Shown here: piece by piece, positions 43,561 to 56,589 of the stretch | How the letters are laid out: the number at the start of each line of letters is the position of its first letter | Position numbering within the stretch: the stretch's first letter is position 1 | Origin: Patella vulgata | Taxonomy: Eukaryota > Mollusca > Gastropoda > Patellidae | Length of the DNA stretch: 64,000 nucleotides | Reading direction: 5' to 3' | Assembly: GCF_932274485.2 (NCBI RefSeq) | Contig: NC_065879.2 | Span: 60,347,459 to 60,411,458 of the forward strand | Program-made: the position numbers and the translations under genes | The notes under the pieces: generated by a model | Database searches by the model: none | What the model saw: only the letters and a program-made list of their open reading frames with translations | Told to the model about the DNA's origin: nothing

Positions 43561-46134
43561 TACTAAGTTATAGATTAGAATTCCTAATAAAAACTCTCTG
43601 TTTACAAGGAACGAATCAGTTAATAAGTGATTAGATTATAGTAACTCCTACAAATCAGTGATTGATCAGCTATCAGAATAAATTAATCTATAAGTGATCT
43701 CCCAAATTTCTATCAGAGTAATTGTTTGTTTACATGATTGGGGAAGGGAATAATATATAATATGATAACAATTTAGATAATATCTAACGTATAACTATAT
43801 GTATTTGTAATAATATATCAATATTTATCAGATTATATGGAACGGAACTATGCAGTATTATAATAATTATAGTACAGTTAATCACACAGCTAACACTAAC
43901 GTTAACCCTGGTATATTAAATGGAATCTGGTTACATATGCTCATTTTATTATAGATGTATACAGGTTTATTGGCTTTAATGTCAGGCGAAATTTATGAGA
44001 TGATTCAAAACAGTTTTTATATTCACAACTGGTGTCAAATATACATCTAACCTTTCGAAACAAACCAAACTGGTAATTATTTTGAATGCATACTGGGTCG
44101 TGAAACTGAGCATATAATGGAAGAAGATCACCTATAATGGACATCCGTCTTGGGTTTTTATTTTACTATGGAAATACTTGTTATCAATGTTTGTCAATAT
44201 CAGTCATTTCTACTAAATGTAGTGTAAAATGTAATGGAGTTTTAACGGATTAGTAAAGATGTAAATAGTAGAAAATTATTCATCTTTCTACATTCTAGTG
44301 ACAATCTGTCCACCCCCTGGCTTAAAACCCCGATCAACAAGGAGACACGTACAAGACTACCCCAAGACCAACTCCCCTCCCCCCTCGCCCCAACCCCAAC
44401 CCCATTATGTTAAGCTATGAACCCCAGCCTAGGGACACCTCATTGTATATTACAGATCAAACGCGGCCAATGCAGGAAATATATTGACGGCATGAAGATT
44501 GTTAAATTTGCAGGAATCTTAGATTTGTTTACTATCTTTAATGTAATAGTGAAAGACGTAATGTGGAAGAAGGCTTGTAAGCTAAACATTTCCTCACTTA
44601 TAGTTTAAAAATATGAATAAACTTACAAGGACTAAAGTGCGATCTTCAGATAGTAATATAACACAAAAACGTAGGTTAGCTAAGATCTTTGCCTCGATGT
44701 CCATTGATACAAATTAATTATCGTTCAGATTACTGAGAAATACAGATGACGGCTTTTTGGATAGGTATGCGTTTACTATCAATTCATTGTGTATATATTA
44801 TCCCAAAGAAAACACGGTATTCGACTTTCACAGTGATGGCCGAATTCCTCTTTAAATTATAAATAAGGATGTCACTGCTGATAAATAGCTTTTAGATCGT
44901 CAATCGGATGTACTTTTAACTACCTTGATTGATCAACGAGTTTATAATGGGCGACGGGGAATAGCAGACGAACAGGGTTTGATGCTTAATTGCTTAATAT
45001 TATCTTTAAACCATCTTGCTCCTAGTCTGACCAACAGATTGATTCCGTTCTTATTATTTCTATATCACCATTCATGGTACCATGTCCCACGCCAACTTGA
45101 AGGATTAATTTCTTATCCTACCATGTACCTCATTTATTTCTCTCTGATTGTTTTCTTATCAGTGTACAAATTGGTTTGATTTGGTTTCCTGGGAATTCTT
45201 ATTTCAACTGCAGGCTGAAAATATGACCTGTTGAGGAATAATTGCTTCTACAATGGTGACAAATTTGTGTATTTTGGGGATTTCTTTTTCATTAGATCAT
45301 GCAAGTGGGCTTTTCATTAATTTATGTTAATCTCCGGTATCATAAGCGGCCATGACGCAACGCTACGTACATATAGAACTAATTTGGTTGGTTAAAAACC
45401 ATGAAGTGATTCCATGTTGTTTGCCAACTAAATTAATCCCCTGTTAATTATTAAACAGCATCGTACGATCTCCGTATTAAATCGGTTCGGACAAACCCAA
45501 ACACGCCAGAAGTTATCGGAATATATCAACAATTGGCGGTTGGGGTGTAGAACACCATCACTCGATCAATATCCAATTATCAAACTTCTTCACACATTAC
45601 ACCATCGGGGAAATCGGGAGATTAACGTGCTAATCGTCTTTTCAAAATTTACAAATCCAATTCTCTTGGCGTTAAGCTCTCCCCTTGGGTAAACAAAAAT
45701 GAAGAACTAAGCCGCAAACGTCGGCTATCGGCCGCCTATCTTAGTTAGCTATCAATTTTAAAGATAAACCGACAGCGATGGAGGAAGATTATCCATCGGG
45801 GTTGCTCGGGTATGGTATTTTCCCTGGAGATGACAAAATTAATTCTGCTACAAATGTCCGATTTATCATTAAAATGACCAAACCTTTTGTACCTGGGGTC
45901 ACAAATATAATTTTAGATTTCATTTGATTTTATATTTTGTTTTCTGGAAGTGTTACGTCTGAGATAAAGCCAGTATTGAAATATAACCGATTTTGTATTC
46001 CACTGTCAGAAATGAAACTAAAATTAACAAGATGATTAGTCATCACCATCCCGCGCCCTTGCACTTGTTTGGAAGGTATAATGAAAAACAACTTCTTGGA
46101 ATATCAATGGGAATAGTCAGAAGATCCAACACTC
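43561..46134. other. Unassigned non-coding DNA
   Basis: About 2.6 kb with no gene or element I can support. Short open frames at 44417-44608 and 44925-45179 look like chance. Confidence 0.4.
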
Positions 46135-46749
46135 TGTAGCACCATGGGTCATTTGTTAGACGTGGAGAGCAGCAGACGGGAAGCCGGTCGCCACACCCGG
46201 CGTATAACCCATGCATCGTTTCTTACTACATATTTTGGAACAGCCCTTGATCGTCTAGGGGTTGATTGGCTCTGAACTGGCTACTATTGTATCTTTCTTC
46301 TTAAGGACTTCGCCATTGTGTTTTCTTACGATACAGAAATCAAATAAGTAACAGGAACAATCATAGGTTTTTGCTATACGTTTTTGTGTCACAACAGTTA
46401 CACAATAGTCTACATTACAATATTTAAATTAATATCTCTTTCTCTCAACCCCACTCCTGTAAAAGTCAAACCAGCGTGGCTAGACTCAGGAAACCACTAC
46501 ATCGTGAAATGGTCGTCTAAAGAACCTAATGTGTGTTTGATCTCTAAAGAACCCAATGCGAGTATGACTATTCTAGTCCCCACTCCCTCTTATTTATAGG
46601 TGCCTATTCTTTTGTCTGTGGTGTTTACGTAAAAGACTGATAACAGCTAAATTCCAAATATGGAATGGACATGCACCCTAATCTGGATATTGACAGGGAT
46701 TATTACCTAATTTGGTCAACAAATATGATATATGTTTAATAACAAAGAA
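46135..46749. repeat. Duplicated sequence R, copy 1, left part
   Basis: Starts TGTAGCACCATGGGTCATTT and is homologous to 53042-53636, with substitutions at roughly a tenth of positions. The match resumes at 50756-50879 after a 4-kb insertion. Confidence 0.85.
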
Positions 46750-49370
46750 CCAGCGGCTGCCAGGCAGGATACGTCCACATTTTGCAAGAGCTAACACCAC
46801 CAACAGTTCATTTCTAAAACTGAAATTTGCTAATAAAGGCATTGATGCTGTCAGGTTAAGCCAAATATTACACCATAAGCAAGTCACAGCACACATCCCT
46901 CCTTACTTCAAAACTGTTACTGTTCCTAGGATTTCTTATACGTATTCTAAACCCATTGCATCCAAAATATTTAATTACAGAAACGCATTATCTAACATGA
47001 TAACCCTCTACCCTGTTCTTGCTCTACGTCTTCCTTCATTTACCAACCAGCTGGACATGTAGTCACTAGGGATTTGAACATAGTCCAGAATAATAAGTTA
47101 CGTGAGATTTTGTCTAAAGGACCCAAATACCGGGAACCGCAACCATTTTCATGGGATCAAAATTTCAAACTTATTATGGATGCCGTAGAGGACTACGCTA
47201 GATCATGGGCCAAGAGGGAAGATGTTATCTCTGAAACTCTCTCAGATTGGACTAAGTCTATCAGTCGTTTACTTAAACGAAGAATTTATATGCAACGTTT
47301 GTTAGTTGATACTAGGCCTAAATCTATTTTCAATGATGTTACATGACAAGTATGTCATTGTTCCAGCTGACAAAGCGTCCAATAACATAGTGTTTATACG
47401 TAAACGATATTATTATGACTATCTGTTCAAAAAACTTTATTTCGGGAAGTCAATCGACAGTGCTACGTATAAACGCTCTACTCTTAGTAAGGATGGAATT
47501 ATATCCAATCACAGATCTGTACTCACTTCATTTGGTACTCCATGTGGAGATACCTATACAGATCTGCCCTTGTTATATTGGATACCTAAACTACATAAAA
47601 ATCCCTACAAGCAACGTCTTATAGCAGGTTCATCCCGTTGTTCCACAAAACCACTTTCAAAAGTATTGACATCTATACTAACGGCAGTGAAAGAGAGAAA
47701 GAGGGAGAGAGAGAGAGAGAGAGAGAGAGAAATGGGGTTTAACGTCCACTCGATACAAACTAGGTCATTTCGGGACTAACATATGGTTTAATTTTATTTC
47801 CATAATTCGCTTACGCGTAGGGGTCTTTAGCGGTGGGAGGAAACCGGAGGACCCGGAGAAAACCTACGAGGTTGGACAGGCGACCCTACTCCTTGTCACG
47901 TACAACCGGAGAATCGAAACCCCCCAGTTGACTCAATGACAGACCGTATGATACAGCGCGCGCGTGCTAACCATTCGGCCATCCAACCCCCCTGGCAGTG
48001 AAAGAGTGTATTCAAAAATACTGTGACAAAATATACTCTCGTAGTGGTTTTAATCAAATGTGGATATTAAAAAATTCCAAAGAATTACTTGATGGTTTGC
48101 AATCTAGATCACTTGCTTCAGTCTCATCTATACAAACGTTTGACTTTTCTTACTCTGTACACTAAAATTACCCATAGTAAATTAAAAGCTCGGTTAAAAG
48201 ACATTATTCACAGTGTCTTTTCATCTAAATCGGGAAATGTTAGATATCAATATTTAGTTGTTAATTACAATTCCAAATGTTTTGTTAAGAACCACAGTGA
48301 TTCCAAAAATAAATTCACCGCCAACAAGAGAATTCAGATGTTGGATTTTTTAATTGATAATATCTTTGTTGAATTTGGAGGGGAAATATATCAGCAAGTG
48401 GTAGGTATCCATATGGGCACCAACTGTGCACCTTTGCTTGCTGATTTGTTTCTCTATTCCTACGAAGCCGATTACATACAGGCACTCTTAAAATCAAATA
48501 AACGATTAGTCAGACATTTTAATTTCACTTAATGATATATCGATGACGTTCTATCACTAAATAATCCCAAATTTAGTGATTATGTAGAATTCGTATTGTA
48601 TATCCTGATGAGCTCGAAATTAAAAACACCACTGACGGTGACAATTACGCTTCCTACTTGGATCTGTGTCTCGATTTTGACATTTGCCATAAACATAGTG
48701 TTAAAGCGAGAATTTCATATTTTCTAAGAAATCCAAAACATAATTATTTCTATGTCTTTTGCTCAATAGGTTGTCAACTTACTATTCTACGATCATAGGT
48801 ATCATTCTTCTACTTATAAATCCTTGACCCCTGAAATAATAACACAATTACCTCCCTTGTTTTTCTATTAGCTATCTTCAAACGTTTGAATTTGAAGTTG
48901 AAAATAATATTTTTGCCAATTTCTCAACTGGCAATAGTGAATTATAGGATTAATAGGATTATTCTTTAACAAGGTAGGACTGTTTATAGATACCATCTAT
49001 TTTAAGGCTTTATTTTAATTCATTTTAAAAATATAACTTAAAAATATGAAATTGCAACTTTAAATTGTACGATAAACGTGATGACTTTGACTTTCCGATT
49101 GTTAACTTTCCATTTATTAGTAGTAACATTCCAATATCACCAGCTTATGGAGTGTTTGTGTCTCAGCTAATTCGTTACGCGAGAGCTTGTTCCTTTTATT
49201 CTGATTTTTTAAGTAGATCGAGGCATTTGTCATCTAACCTTCAACTACAGGGATATTTGCGAACTAAACTTATTAAAACCTTTAAAAAGTTTTATGGCCG
49301 TCATATTGACTTGATTGGTAAATATAATATGTCTCTCTCGGCTATTATTCTAGATATATTTAATTGACGC
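46750..49370 (+). mobile_element. Penelope-like retroelement, reverse transcriptase
   Basis: Plus-strand protein pieces follow the Penelope-like RT order: 'PPYFKTVTVPRISYTYSKPI', 'LREILSKGPKYREPQPFSWD' (47074-47346), 'VIVPADKASNNIVFIRKRYY' with the PADK motif and 'LLYWIPKLHKNP' (47306-47690), 'VVGIHMGTNCAPLLADLFLY' (to 48532), the catalytic 'YIDDVLSLNN' just after it, and the C-terminal 'AYGVFVSQLIRYARACSFYS' (49065-49367). No GIY-YIG endonuclease is seen. Reading frames change several times, so it is inactive. It is split by a SINE-A at 47696-47993. Clade within Penelope-like elements uncertain. Confidence 0.7.
47696..47993 (-). mobile_element. SINE-A, full-length copy inside the Penelope-like element
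   Basis: Complete minus-oriented copy: (GA)n tail end, central domain and tRNA-like head ('TGGCCGAATGGTTAGC'). It is flanked by the 13-bp duplication GGCAGTGAAAGAG (47683-47695 and 47994-48006). Confidence 0.92.
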
Positions 49371-49740
49371 GTATACCATCTCCCTGATAATGTCTGTCTA
49401 CTACATCGTTAACACTGTTCATCACGTGCATTTTGCATACCGATAGTCCATTGGCCAATCACGCTATTTTACCGAGATTTCGTCTGATAGTTTGGATGCA
49501 GCTATGACGGGTGTGGCGCCAGGCAGGGTAAGCTTACTCTTCCGGACACCTGTTAGCACTGTTTGTCGTGTATTTTGTACACGGTGAACAGTTCATATGC
49601 TGATTACACTATTTTGCCGTATTACACTTTTTTTCCATATACCGTTTTTTAGGACTTCGAATTTTGTCTAACGATTTGGATTGTTCGTACTTGGTTTTAT
49701 TTTATTTTTATAGAGAACAAGCTAAAAACAAAAACGATTT
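49371..49740. other. Unassigned link between the RT region and the tandem core
   Basis: No recognisable coding. It may be the 3' part of the Penelope-like element or the 5' arm of the next element. Confidence 0.35.
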
Positions 49741-50755
49741 TTTATACAATCAGTTGCCATAATCCAGGGCAAATATCAAAAGGGGCCGCGACTTTTGGAA
49801 TATAAAGATATGTTTTAAGTTTCATCAAAATGGGATAAAAATTGTGACCTCTAGAGGGTCCATAACCTTTGTATTACATACTTATACACAATTTGCGTAC
49901 AAAGAACGGCGATTTTGTCAGGCCGTTTCATTTCGATTTTCCCGAAATTCGAATTCAATTTCATTATGGTGGAATGGTGATATATCTAAACGGTTTTTAA
50001 AATCAGAAAAAAAAACTGTGACCCCTAGAGAATCCGCAAGCTAAAAATGCAATTTTTCGACCACTAAGTGGCCATTATCCAGGAAGTTACGTTTGGATAT
50101 GTGTGATTAACAAAAGGAACCAAGATCTTTATGCTAAAAACATATATTTCAAGTTTCATCCAAATTGGATAAAAACTGTGGCCTCTAGACGGCCCACAAC
50201 CTTGATATACCACATTTTTACACTATTTGCGTACAAGGGGCGGCCATTTTGTCCGGCACTTTTGGTCCGATTTTCACGAAATTCGAACCCAGCCATTATG
50301 GTGTAACGGTGATATACTAAAACGTTTTTGAAAATCGGATAAAAATTGTGACCTCTAGAGGGGCCACAAGCTAAAAACGCGATTTTTCGTACAATCAGGG
50401 ACCACAATTCAGTAAGTTACGATCCGATATGCGCGAATATCGACAGGAACCAAGATCTTTGGGTTATAAACATGCATTGCAAGTTTCATTAAAATCGGAT
50501 CAAAATTGTGACCTCTAGAGAGTCCACAAACTAAATACGTGATTTTTCGTACAATCAGGGGCCATAATCCATGAACTTATGGTCCGATACATGCCAATAT
50601 CGAAAGGAACCGAGATCATTGGGAGATAGACCTATATTTCAAGTTTCGTCAAAATTGGATAAAAATTGTGACCTGTAGAGTGTCCCTAAACAAATTGTGG
50701 ACGGACGGACAGGGGCAAAGTCAATATACGTCCATATGAAAATGTGGGCGTATAA
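49741..50755 (+). mobile_element. Pearl-like element with tandem core
   Basis: Six degenerate units of about 160-175 bp, marked by 'GTGACCTCTAGAGGGTCC'-like sequence at about 49843, 50018, 50178, 50348, 50508 and 50667. A short arm 'GACGGACGGACAGGGGCAAA' follows, with a terminal hairpin (TATACGTCCATA..TGTGGGCGTATA). The layout matches 'pearl'/Helitron-associated elements of bivalves. No protein. Confidence 0.6.
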
Positions 50756-50879
50756 AAATGTAAATGACCAACATATTCATGAATCTTTAGCTCAGTTAAC
50801 GTGTCAAAATAACGTGAAAGATAATATAACAATATTGTTTCAGCCTTCATATTTCTCCATTCCTTGTCTTTAGACCCCA
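50756..50879. repeat. Duplicated sequence R, copy 1, right part
   Basis: Homologous to about 53637-53803, which is somewhat longer; joins the left part at 46749 when the 4-kb insertion is ignored. Confidence 0.8.
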
Positions 50880-52879
50880 TGTCCTGTTATTGTCAAAATA
50901 TATCATAAACAATTTAATTTGCGTTTCAGAATAAACTTATACCATAGCTAATATTTTGGCAATGGAGAATAATTAATCAAAACCATAATATGAAATCCCT
51001 ATATGTGTTCTTTAGCACCCATCCCTGCCCTCCATACCTCCATATTACTACGTTACCGCCCCTACTTTCCATTTTCTAATCCAACATCCATATAATTATA
51101 TAATTATTCATGAAACATGCAAATATATACGATTACTGTACGATTACCATCCAAAAAATCATAAAACAAAGTTATCAAAGAAAAACACAAATAATCAAAA
51201 ATCAAAAATCGCATGCAAATGCTCTCCAAAAGTTCATCACTGCACCGCAATGTCCTATGATAATTATCTTTAACTAAACACAGAAAAAACATATCTAAAA
51301 TGATACTTGATTCTTTTGAAGTGTCCTTATTCCAAAATACTATAACACTACACTTAATATTTTAAAAGTTCAGTTTCACTTGGATTTCTGTCTCAGAAAA
51401 TCTCAATTTGCTAAATTGGTAAACCATTCTTCTTCTTGGATTTCTATTGATCTGTTTCAGCTATCACATTTCTCAACAATGAATCTTTCATTTTCTTGAA
51501 GCAGAGGTTATCTCGTTAGTCACAAGTCTTCTGACTTCCAAGAAAGTTTTTCACTCTTCTGTGATGATTTATTGAGACATTTCATCCGTCAAATCAAAAC
51601 ATGTCATTGCCATCAGACCAAGAATTAATTAATCTTAATTTAAAACTTTATTTTAATATTATTCTAACATTATTATTCTTAAATCCTATTATTTACTCCT
51701 ACTGTTAACTAAAAGTAAACTCTTATGTGTCTCTTCAATCATCAGAATGCTAACACAGTAGTAAATTATAAATCTACAAACTAAGTTTGACCTGTTGACC
51801 TTAACTCCGTAATCTACAATTTTATAATTGCGTTTTCGTTTTATAATTTCGCCGAAACAATTACAATGTCAATGTAACATTTCACCGTCAGGCTTAGTTA
51901 TGCCAATTTGTATAAACATTAGCCATGTTACACAAAACATCTAATACCAGAAATCTGTCCTTTTCGACCTACTCTCATTAATTTTGTATGTGAGCTAAAC
52001 CAAATACACCAATGCATGAAACAAGCCGGCCGTTACCTATTCCACCATAGTGTATATCTCAACCCTCATAGTCTCATTCAACTAATCACTGAAGTCACGT
52101 GACTGACTCTGAAGAGCAGACGACATAATATCGATTACACATTTTTAAACACCTCGCGTGAACAATTTAAAGTAAAATTTAATGACACAAAACAACATAC
52201 ATAACGCATTCAGTTATATAGGATTATACATTTTAAAGCAACACTATACGAAATCGTACTATACTAAACCACTGACTCCCTCGATAATCTCGTAAATTTA
52301 ACGAGTCAATTATTTTAAATACTTACACATATCCTTTACGATTTTTAAGGCATAATACTTAATACTGGCATTCTTCTGTCAGAACTTAACCTTATACTCA
52401 AAAGGTCATATAATTCCTTTTATTTTTTAATTACTCCCTAAACGCTATTCGCGATTACACGGGTCTTTTTTCTTATTGTAATCTAACCTTTTACTCAAAG
52501 ATTAAAGTACATTGTACTTATTTGAGCCTTACCTGGCTACCACCATGATTTTGGACTTGGACTAGGGTCTCAAAATCATCTTGCCCACTTTAAATTAAGA
52601 TATGACATTCCTAAAGGTAATCATATTACATAAATTATTAACCTACATCACAGAGGTTTTACTCTGTGCTTACCTGTTACGCTTGATTATGTTTCTTAGT
52701 TTTAAAGTTATAAGCCTTATTTAATAATTTAAATTTTACTGGTCTGTTAAACAAATTTAAACATGTTCAATTTATCGGAAAATAAATTTACCCTATTGAG
52801 AATATTTCCACCAATTTGTCCACCAGATTTTGTTTCTTCCCTGGGGTTTCTTCTAAACCAATTTTACAGCTCCAAATCA
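50880..52879. other. Unassigned DNA between the two R copies
   Basis: About 2 kb of AT-rich DNA with no protein-like frame. If R is an LTR, this would be its non-coding interior. Confidence 0.4.
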
Positions 52880-53041
52880 GAATGTAGATTCCCTTGAAGT
52901 TCGAATCCTTGGCAAGGCCACCAAATCAGATAATGTGTTTTCATCTAGATTCCCTTGAAGGTGGATTCTGGTCACGGAAACCAAATCAAATATGTAGATT
53001 CCCGTGAAGGGCGAATCCTGTCACAGCTACCAAATCAAATA
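52880..53041. repeat. ~50-bp tandem repeats next to R copy 2
   Basis: Three or more units of 'TAGATTCCC.TGAAGG.GAATCC..CA' ending in 'CCAAATC'. On the minus strand each contains a TTTGGTGGC/TTTGGTAGC-like start and 'GGATTCG', resembling tRNA-complementary primer-binding sites of LTR elements. Confidence 0.6.
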
Positions 53042-53803
53042 TGTAGCACCATGGGTCATTTGTTAGACGTGGGGAGCAGCAGACGGGAAACCGGTCACCA
53101 CATCCGGCGTATAACCCATGCATCGTTTCTTACTACATATTTTGGAACAGCCCTTGATCGTCTAGGGGTTGGTTGGCTCTGGACTGGCTACTTTTGTATG
53201 TCTCTTCTTACGGACTTCACTATTGTGTTTTCTTACGATATAGAAATCAAATAAATAACAGGAACAATCATAGGTTTTTGCTATACGTTTTTATGTCACA
53301 ATAGTTATACAATAGTCTACATCACAATATTTAAAATGAACACCTCTTTCTATCAGCCCCACTCCTGTAAAAGTCAAACCACCGTGGCTAGACTCAAGAA
53401 ACCACTACATCTTGAAATGGTTGTCTAAAGAACTCAATGTGTGTCTGATCTCTAAAGAATCCAATGCGAGTCTGACTATTCTAGCCCTCACTCCCTCTTA
53501 TTTATAGGTGCCTATCCTTTTGTCTGTGACGGATAACAGCTAATGGAATGGAATGGACATGTACCCTAATCTGGATATTGACAGGGATTATTACCTAATT
53601 TGGCCAACAAATATGATATATGTATTATAACAAAGAAAAATGTATATGACCAACATATTCATTAATCTATAACTCACTTAACGTGTAAAAATAACTAGAA
53701 TATACTTTCTATATGTTTGTTTATGAAGTTAGAATCAATACTATGAAAGATAACAATATTGTTTCAGCCATCATATTTCTCCATTCCTTGCCTTTATACC
53801 CCA
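53042..53803. repeat. Duplicated sequence R, copy 2 (uninterrupted)
   Basis: The same sequence as 46135-46749 plus 50756-50879, here continuous, so it represents the empty site. Its ends read TGTAGC...CCCCA, i.e. TG..CA. A 99-codon frame at 52955-53254 crosses it and has no recognised homology. Confidence 0.85.
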
Positions 53804-54459
53804 AATTCTACCCACAAAACACGACAATAACCCCCACAAAACACGGCAATATTCAGTTTAATCTTTAGGTCGTGTAACCTAGAATTTGGTTTTTTAAATG
53901 TTCTAAAAGCAGCTTGTGCTCCCCTTTTTAGGGTCGGCCCATGTGACCCTGGTGCCCCTGATAGGCATCTATGTGGTGTTATCGTATCACTCATATGCTC
54001 TTTTATCCAGAAATATATAGTTTGCCTCTAGTTTGGTTTGGTGAATTAATGGCCCTCAGCCGCCGCTAACGAGTTAAAGAGCCATATTGTCTGGCATTTT
54101 AGATTTTACTATCTTCTAATCACCCATAACGAATGAATTCAGTGTATTCCTTGACCCCTGGGACATACGTTTAGACACCAAAATTATCATCCTAGACTAA
54201 ATACCATGGATGTCATAGTGGATTATTTCAAATGGCGGCCGTCCTGGACGCCATCTTGAATTTCTCGAAAGTCTCAAGGGTGACCCAGGTTCACCCGGAA
54301 GATTCTGAAAGAGGACACTCTAGGCTACTAAAATCAATCATAAAAAAACTCTGTATACAATTTCCAGGTTCAGCCATAGTTCTGCCGGAATATAAGGCGT
54401 GATGTTGAAAGTGCAAATAATATAACAACTTAAACAATAGGCAAATAGGCAGCAAATCT
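53804..54459. other. Unassigned DNA
   Basis: No gene recognised. The CTTGAATTTCTCGAAAGTCT..GGTGACCCAGGTTCA region near 54250 looks like old repeat, but I cannot name it. Confidence 0.35.
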
Positions 54460-55030
54460 GTAAGCAACTAACAATCGCTGAGACAGATTGTCATCCATGT
54501 AGCGTTTGAAGCAATCACTAGACCAATAGTCAAGCATTTAAATATCAGTTGTTGGAAAACCATGTAAGTGAAGAAAATGTGACAAGGCCATGCGAATGGT
54601 ATGACCCTCTTTTTTTGCAAACCAATAATTATTTAATTTTGCAAATAAAACAAGGGTTGGCCATCTGATAATGCAAGAAGAGGGCCAAGAGGGTCACTAT
54701 TTCGGGCTTAATGTGAGAAAGGACTCCAAAGCCGATGCAGGGCATAGAGGGTGTCCACCTATCCTAGGTAGAATCGTTATTACCCTATGCTCGCGGTATT
54801 GAACAGTTGTTGTATGGCGTATAGTAACTACAAAAATCCAAGTGCGTGAAACAGCATCCATGCTCCGGAAATCCTTAGTATGGTCAAATGCTGACTTTGG
54901 CAAAACATTATTGGGTCGTAATAGTCCACAAAAGCCAGGCAAGCAACCCAAAAAGCATGGTCAAACTGATGTACACAATTAAGCAATGTTATAAAGTTTA
55001 TTCAACATATATTAGGCTGATGAAGTCGAG
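54460..55030 (-). pseudogene. Tyrosine-recombinase fragment (Crypton- or DIRS-like)
   Basis: Minus-strand text reads 'TTTVQYREHRVITILPRIGG' and 'HPLCPASALESF', the pattern of transposon tyrosine recombinases. Downstream come 'HTIRMALSHFLHLHGFPTTD' (box II His-x2-Arg) and 'DCFKRYMDD' with the candidate nucleophilic Tyr. The best continuous frame is 54697-54951. The piece is incomplete and broken. Whether it came from a Crypton DNA transposon or a DIRS-type retroelement cannot be decided without an RT neighbour, and I see none. Confidence 0.6.
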
Positions 55031-55459
55031 AACAAGTATCAGCTACCGTATTTCAATTCATCTTATATAAACAGCAATTATAGCAAACAGGCAATCAGAA
55101 AATGTTTCGTAACATCCGCATTATAGTATTATTCCTATATGTCCCTTTATTTATGGCTGTTTTGGCAACTATGTTATCAGTATGAATAATAACTTGTTTG
55201 TCTCTCCATAACGAGCACCAACGCAATAGGGAAATAGAAATTGCTGCTACCTCCTTTACTTTGATGTGTTCATGTGCTGCTAAGAATGGGACATCTAATG
55301 CGTATTGCCAAATGTTAAGCTTAAAAGTGGTTACTGAAAATTCTGGGTGACGGATTTTAATAATAATTTTTTTTTCTTTAAAAGAAACCAGGTCAACAAT
55401 CTACTAGATTAATCTACTAGATATTGGGTGCATCCGGAAGTATCTTAATGTTGATTCTA
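55031..55459. other. Unassigned DNA
   Basis: No gene recognised. Confidence 0.35.
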
Positions 55460-55679
55460 CTATGATACTGGAATACTTTACTAGCTGGTACTCCTACTTC
55501 TCTTGTTTCGCGACTCCAAAAGATCCAGAACACAGCAGCTAGAATATCTTTTGTTCCTCGTTACAGTCACATAACACCGATTCTCCATTTTCTTCCTGTT
55601 ATTTACTGAATCAAAGTTAAAATTCTGTGTTATACATTTCGATGTTTAAATGGCACTGCCCCAAAATACCTGAGTGATG
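55460..55679 (+). mobile_element. LINE C-terminal fragment
   Basis: Plus frame 'LLAGTPTSLVSRLQKIQNTA' followed by 'ARISFVPRYSHITPILHFLP' and 'RCLNGTAPKYLSD'. This is the conserved post-RT region of CR1/L2-like LINEs. It stops abruptly at the Tc1 fragment. Confidence 0.75.
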
Positions 55680-56140
55680 TTGGGCAAACTGTAGACGTTC
55701 ACGTCGATGGCGAGGGGTGAGGATCGGTCCACGGTAGGGTCTACGGCAATGGATGTTCTCTCTGGTGAGACGTCGGCGCACTGTATCGGTACAGATGGGT
55801 CACCCGTGTGTTTCCGCTGTCTGACGTGCTGTCTCAGATGCCTGTATGAAGGGATTCTGCACGTGCTGTCGCCCAACATGGCGGTCTTGTCGCCTTAATG
55901 TGGTAACCCTTGGTCTACCAGTTCGTGGGCGATCATCCGTGGTGTTGGTGGCCTGGAAGCGTGGCTGAAGCCTGTAGATGATCCGAATAGTGGCCTGGAA
56001 GTGATTGGCAACGGCTTGGGCAGTGTGGCCAGCATCGAGTCTTCCAAGCGCCTGGTTCCTCTGAGCTGTCGTGAGTCGTGGCATGCTGCTGACGTTGTAG
56101 TGTGAATGATTCAACCAGGTACGGGGGTGCATTTTATAGG
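55680..56140 (-). mobile_element. Tc1-like transposon, 5' fragment
   Basis: Minus-strand N-terminal half of a Tc1-type transposase: 'MPRLTTAQRNQALGRLDAGH', 'TAQAVANHFQATIRIIYRLQ' and the GRPR hook 'DRPRTGRPRVTT' (55800-56132), then a shifted frame with the linker before the catalytic domain. The fragment ends before the first catalytic Asp. Upstream sequence to about 56400 may be its 5' flank. Confidence 0.8.
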
Positions 56141-56589
56141 CCTGGTCCCGGTGAACAGCACGTGCAGCAAAAGTTACGTGAAAATCGTGGAGAACACATT
56201 ACCATCTCAGAAGTCAGGTTGCGTTTATGAGAACATTCCCTGGGTTCAATAATTCTGTGTTTGGGAAGGAGCCTTATTGATCAGGTAAAGTTGCAGATGT
56301 GGTCACAAATATACAATAAAACATTTGGCAAGTTTTATGCAATGCGTCTATTCAGAGTAACATACCAACCTGACGTTTCTTTTGCTGCTATAATATAGGA
56401 CATGCTGGGTGTGCCATTTGAGATTTGAGATTTTCTTTAGTACACTGAGAAATCAGTTTCTTGTGTCCCAACTGGTCGAGCAACGGTAGTAGAGAATCAA
56501 TATTAAACATTGTATGTTTTTTTTCTAAAAATGGTAGTTACATAGGGATTTTTTGTTCGGAAGTGGTCTTTTGTTTACTTTGGGACCAT
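56141..56589. other. Probable Tc1 flank and unassigned DNA
   Basis: No coding. The 'CTATTCAGAGTAACATACC' stretch near 56348 may be the remains of a Tc1 end. Confidence 0.3.
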
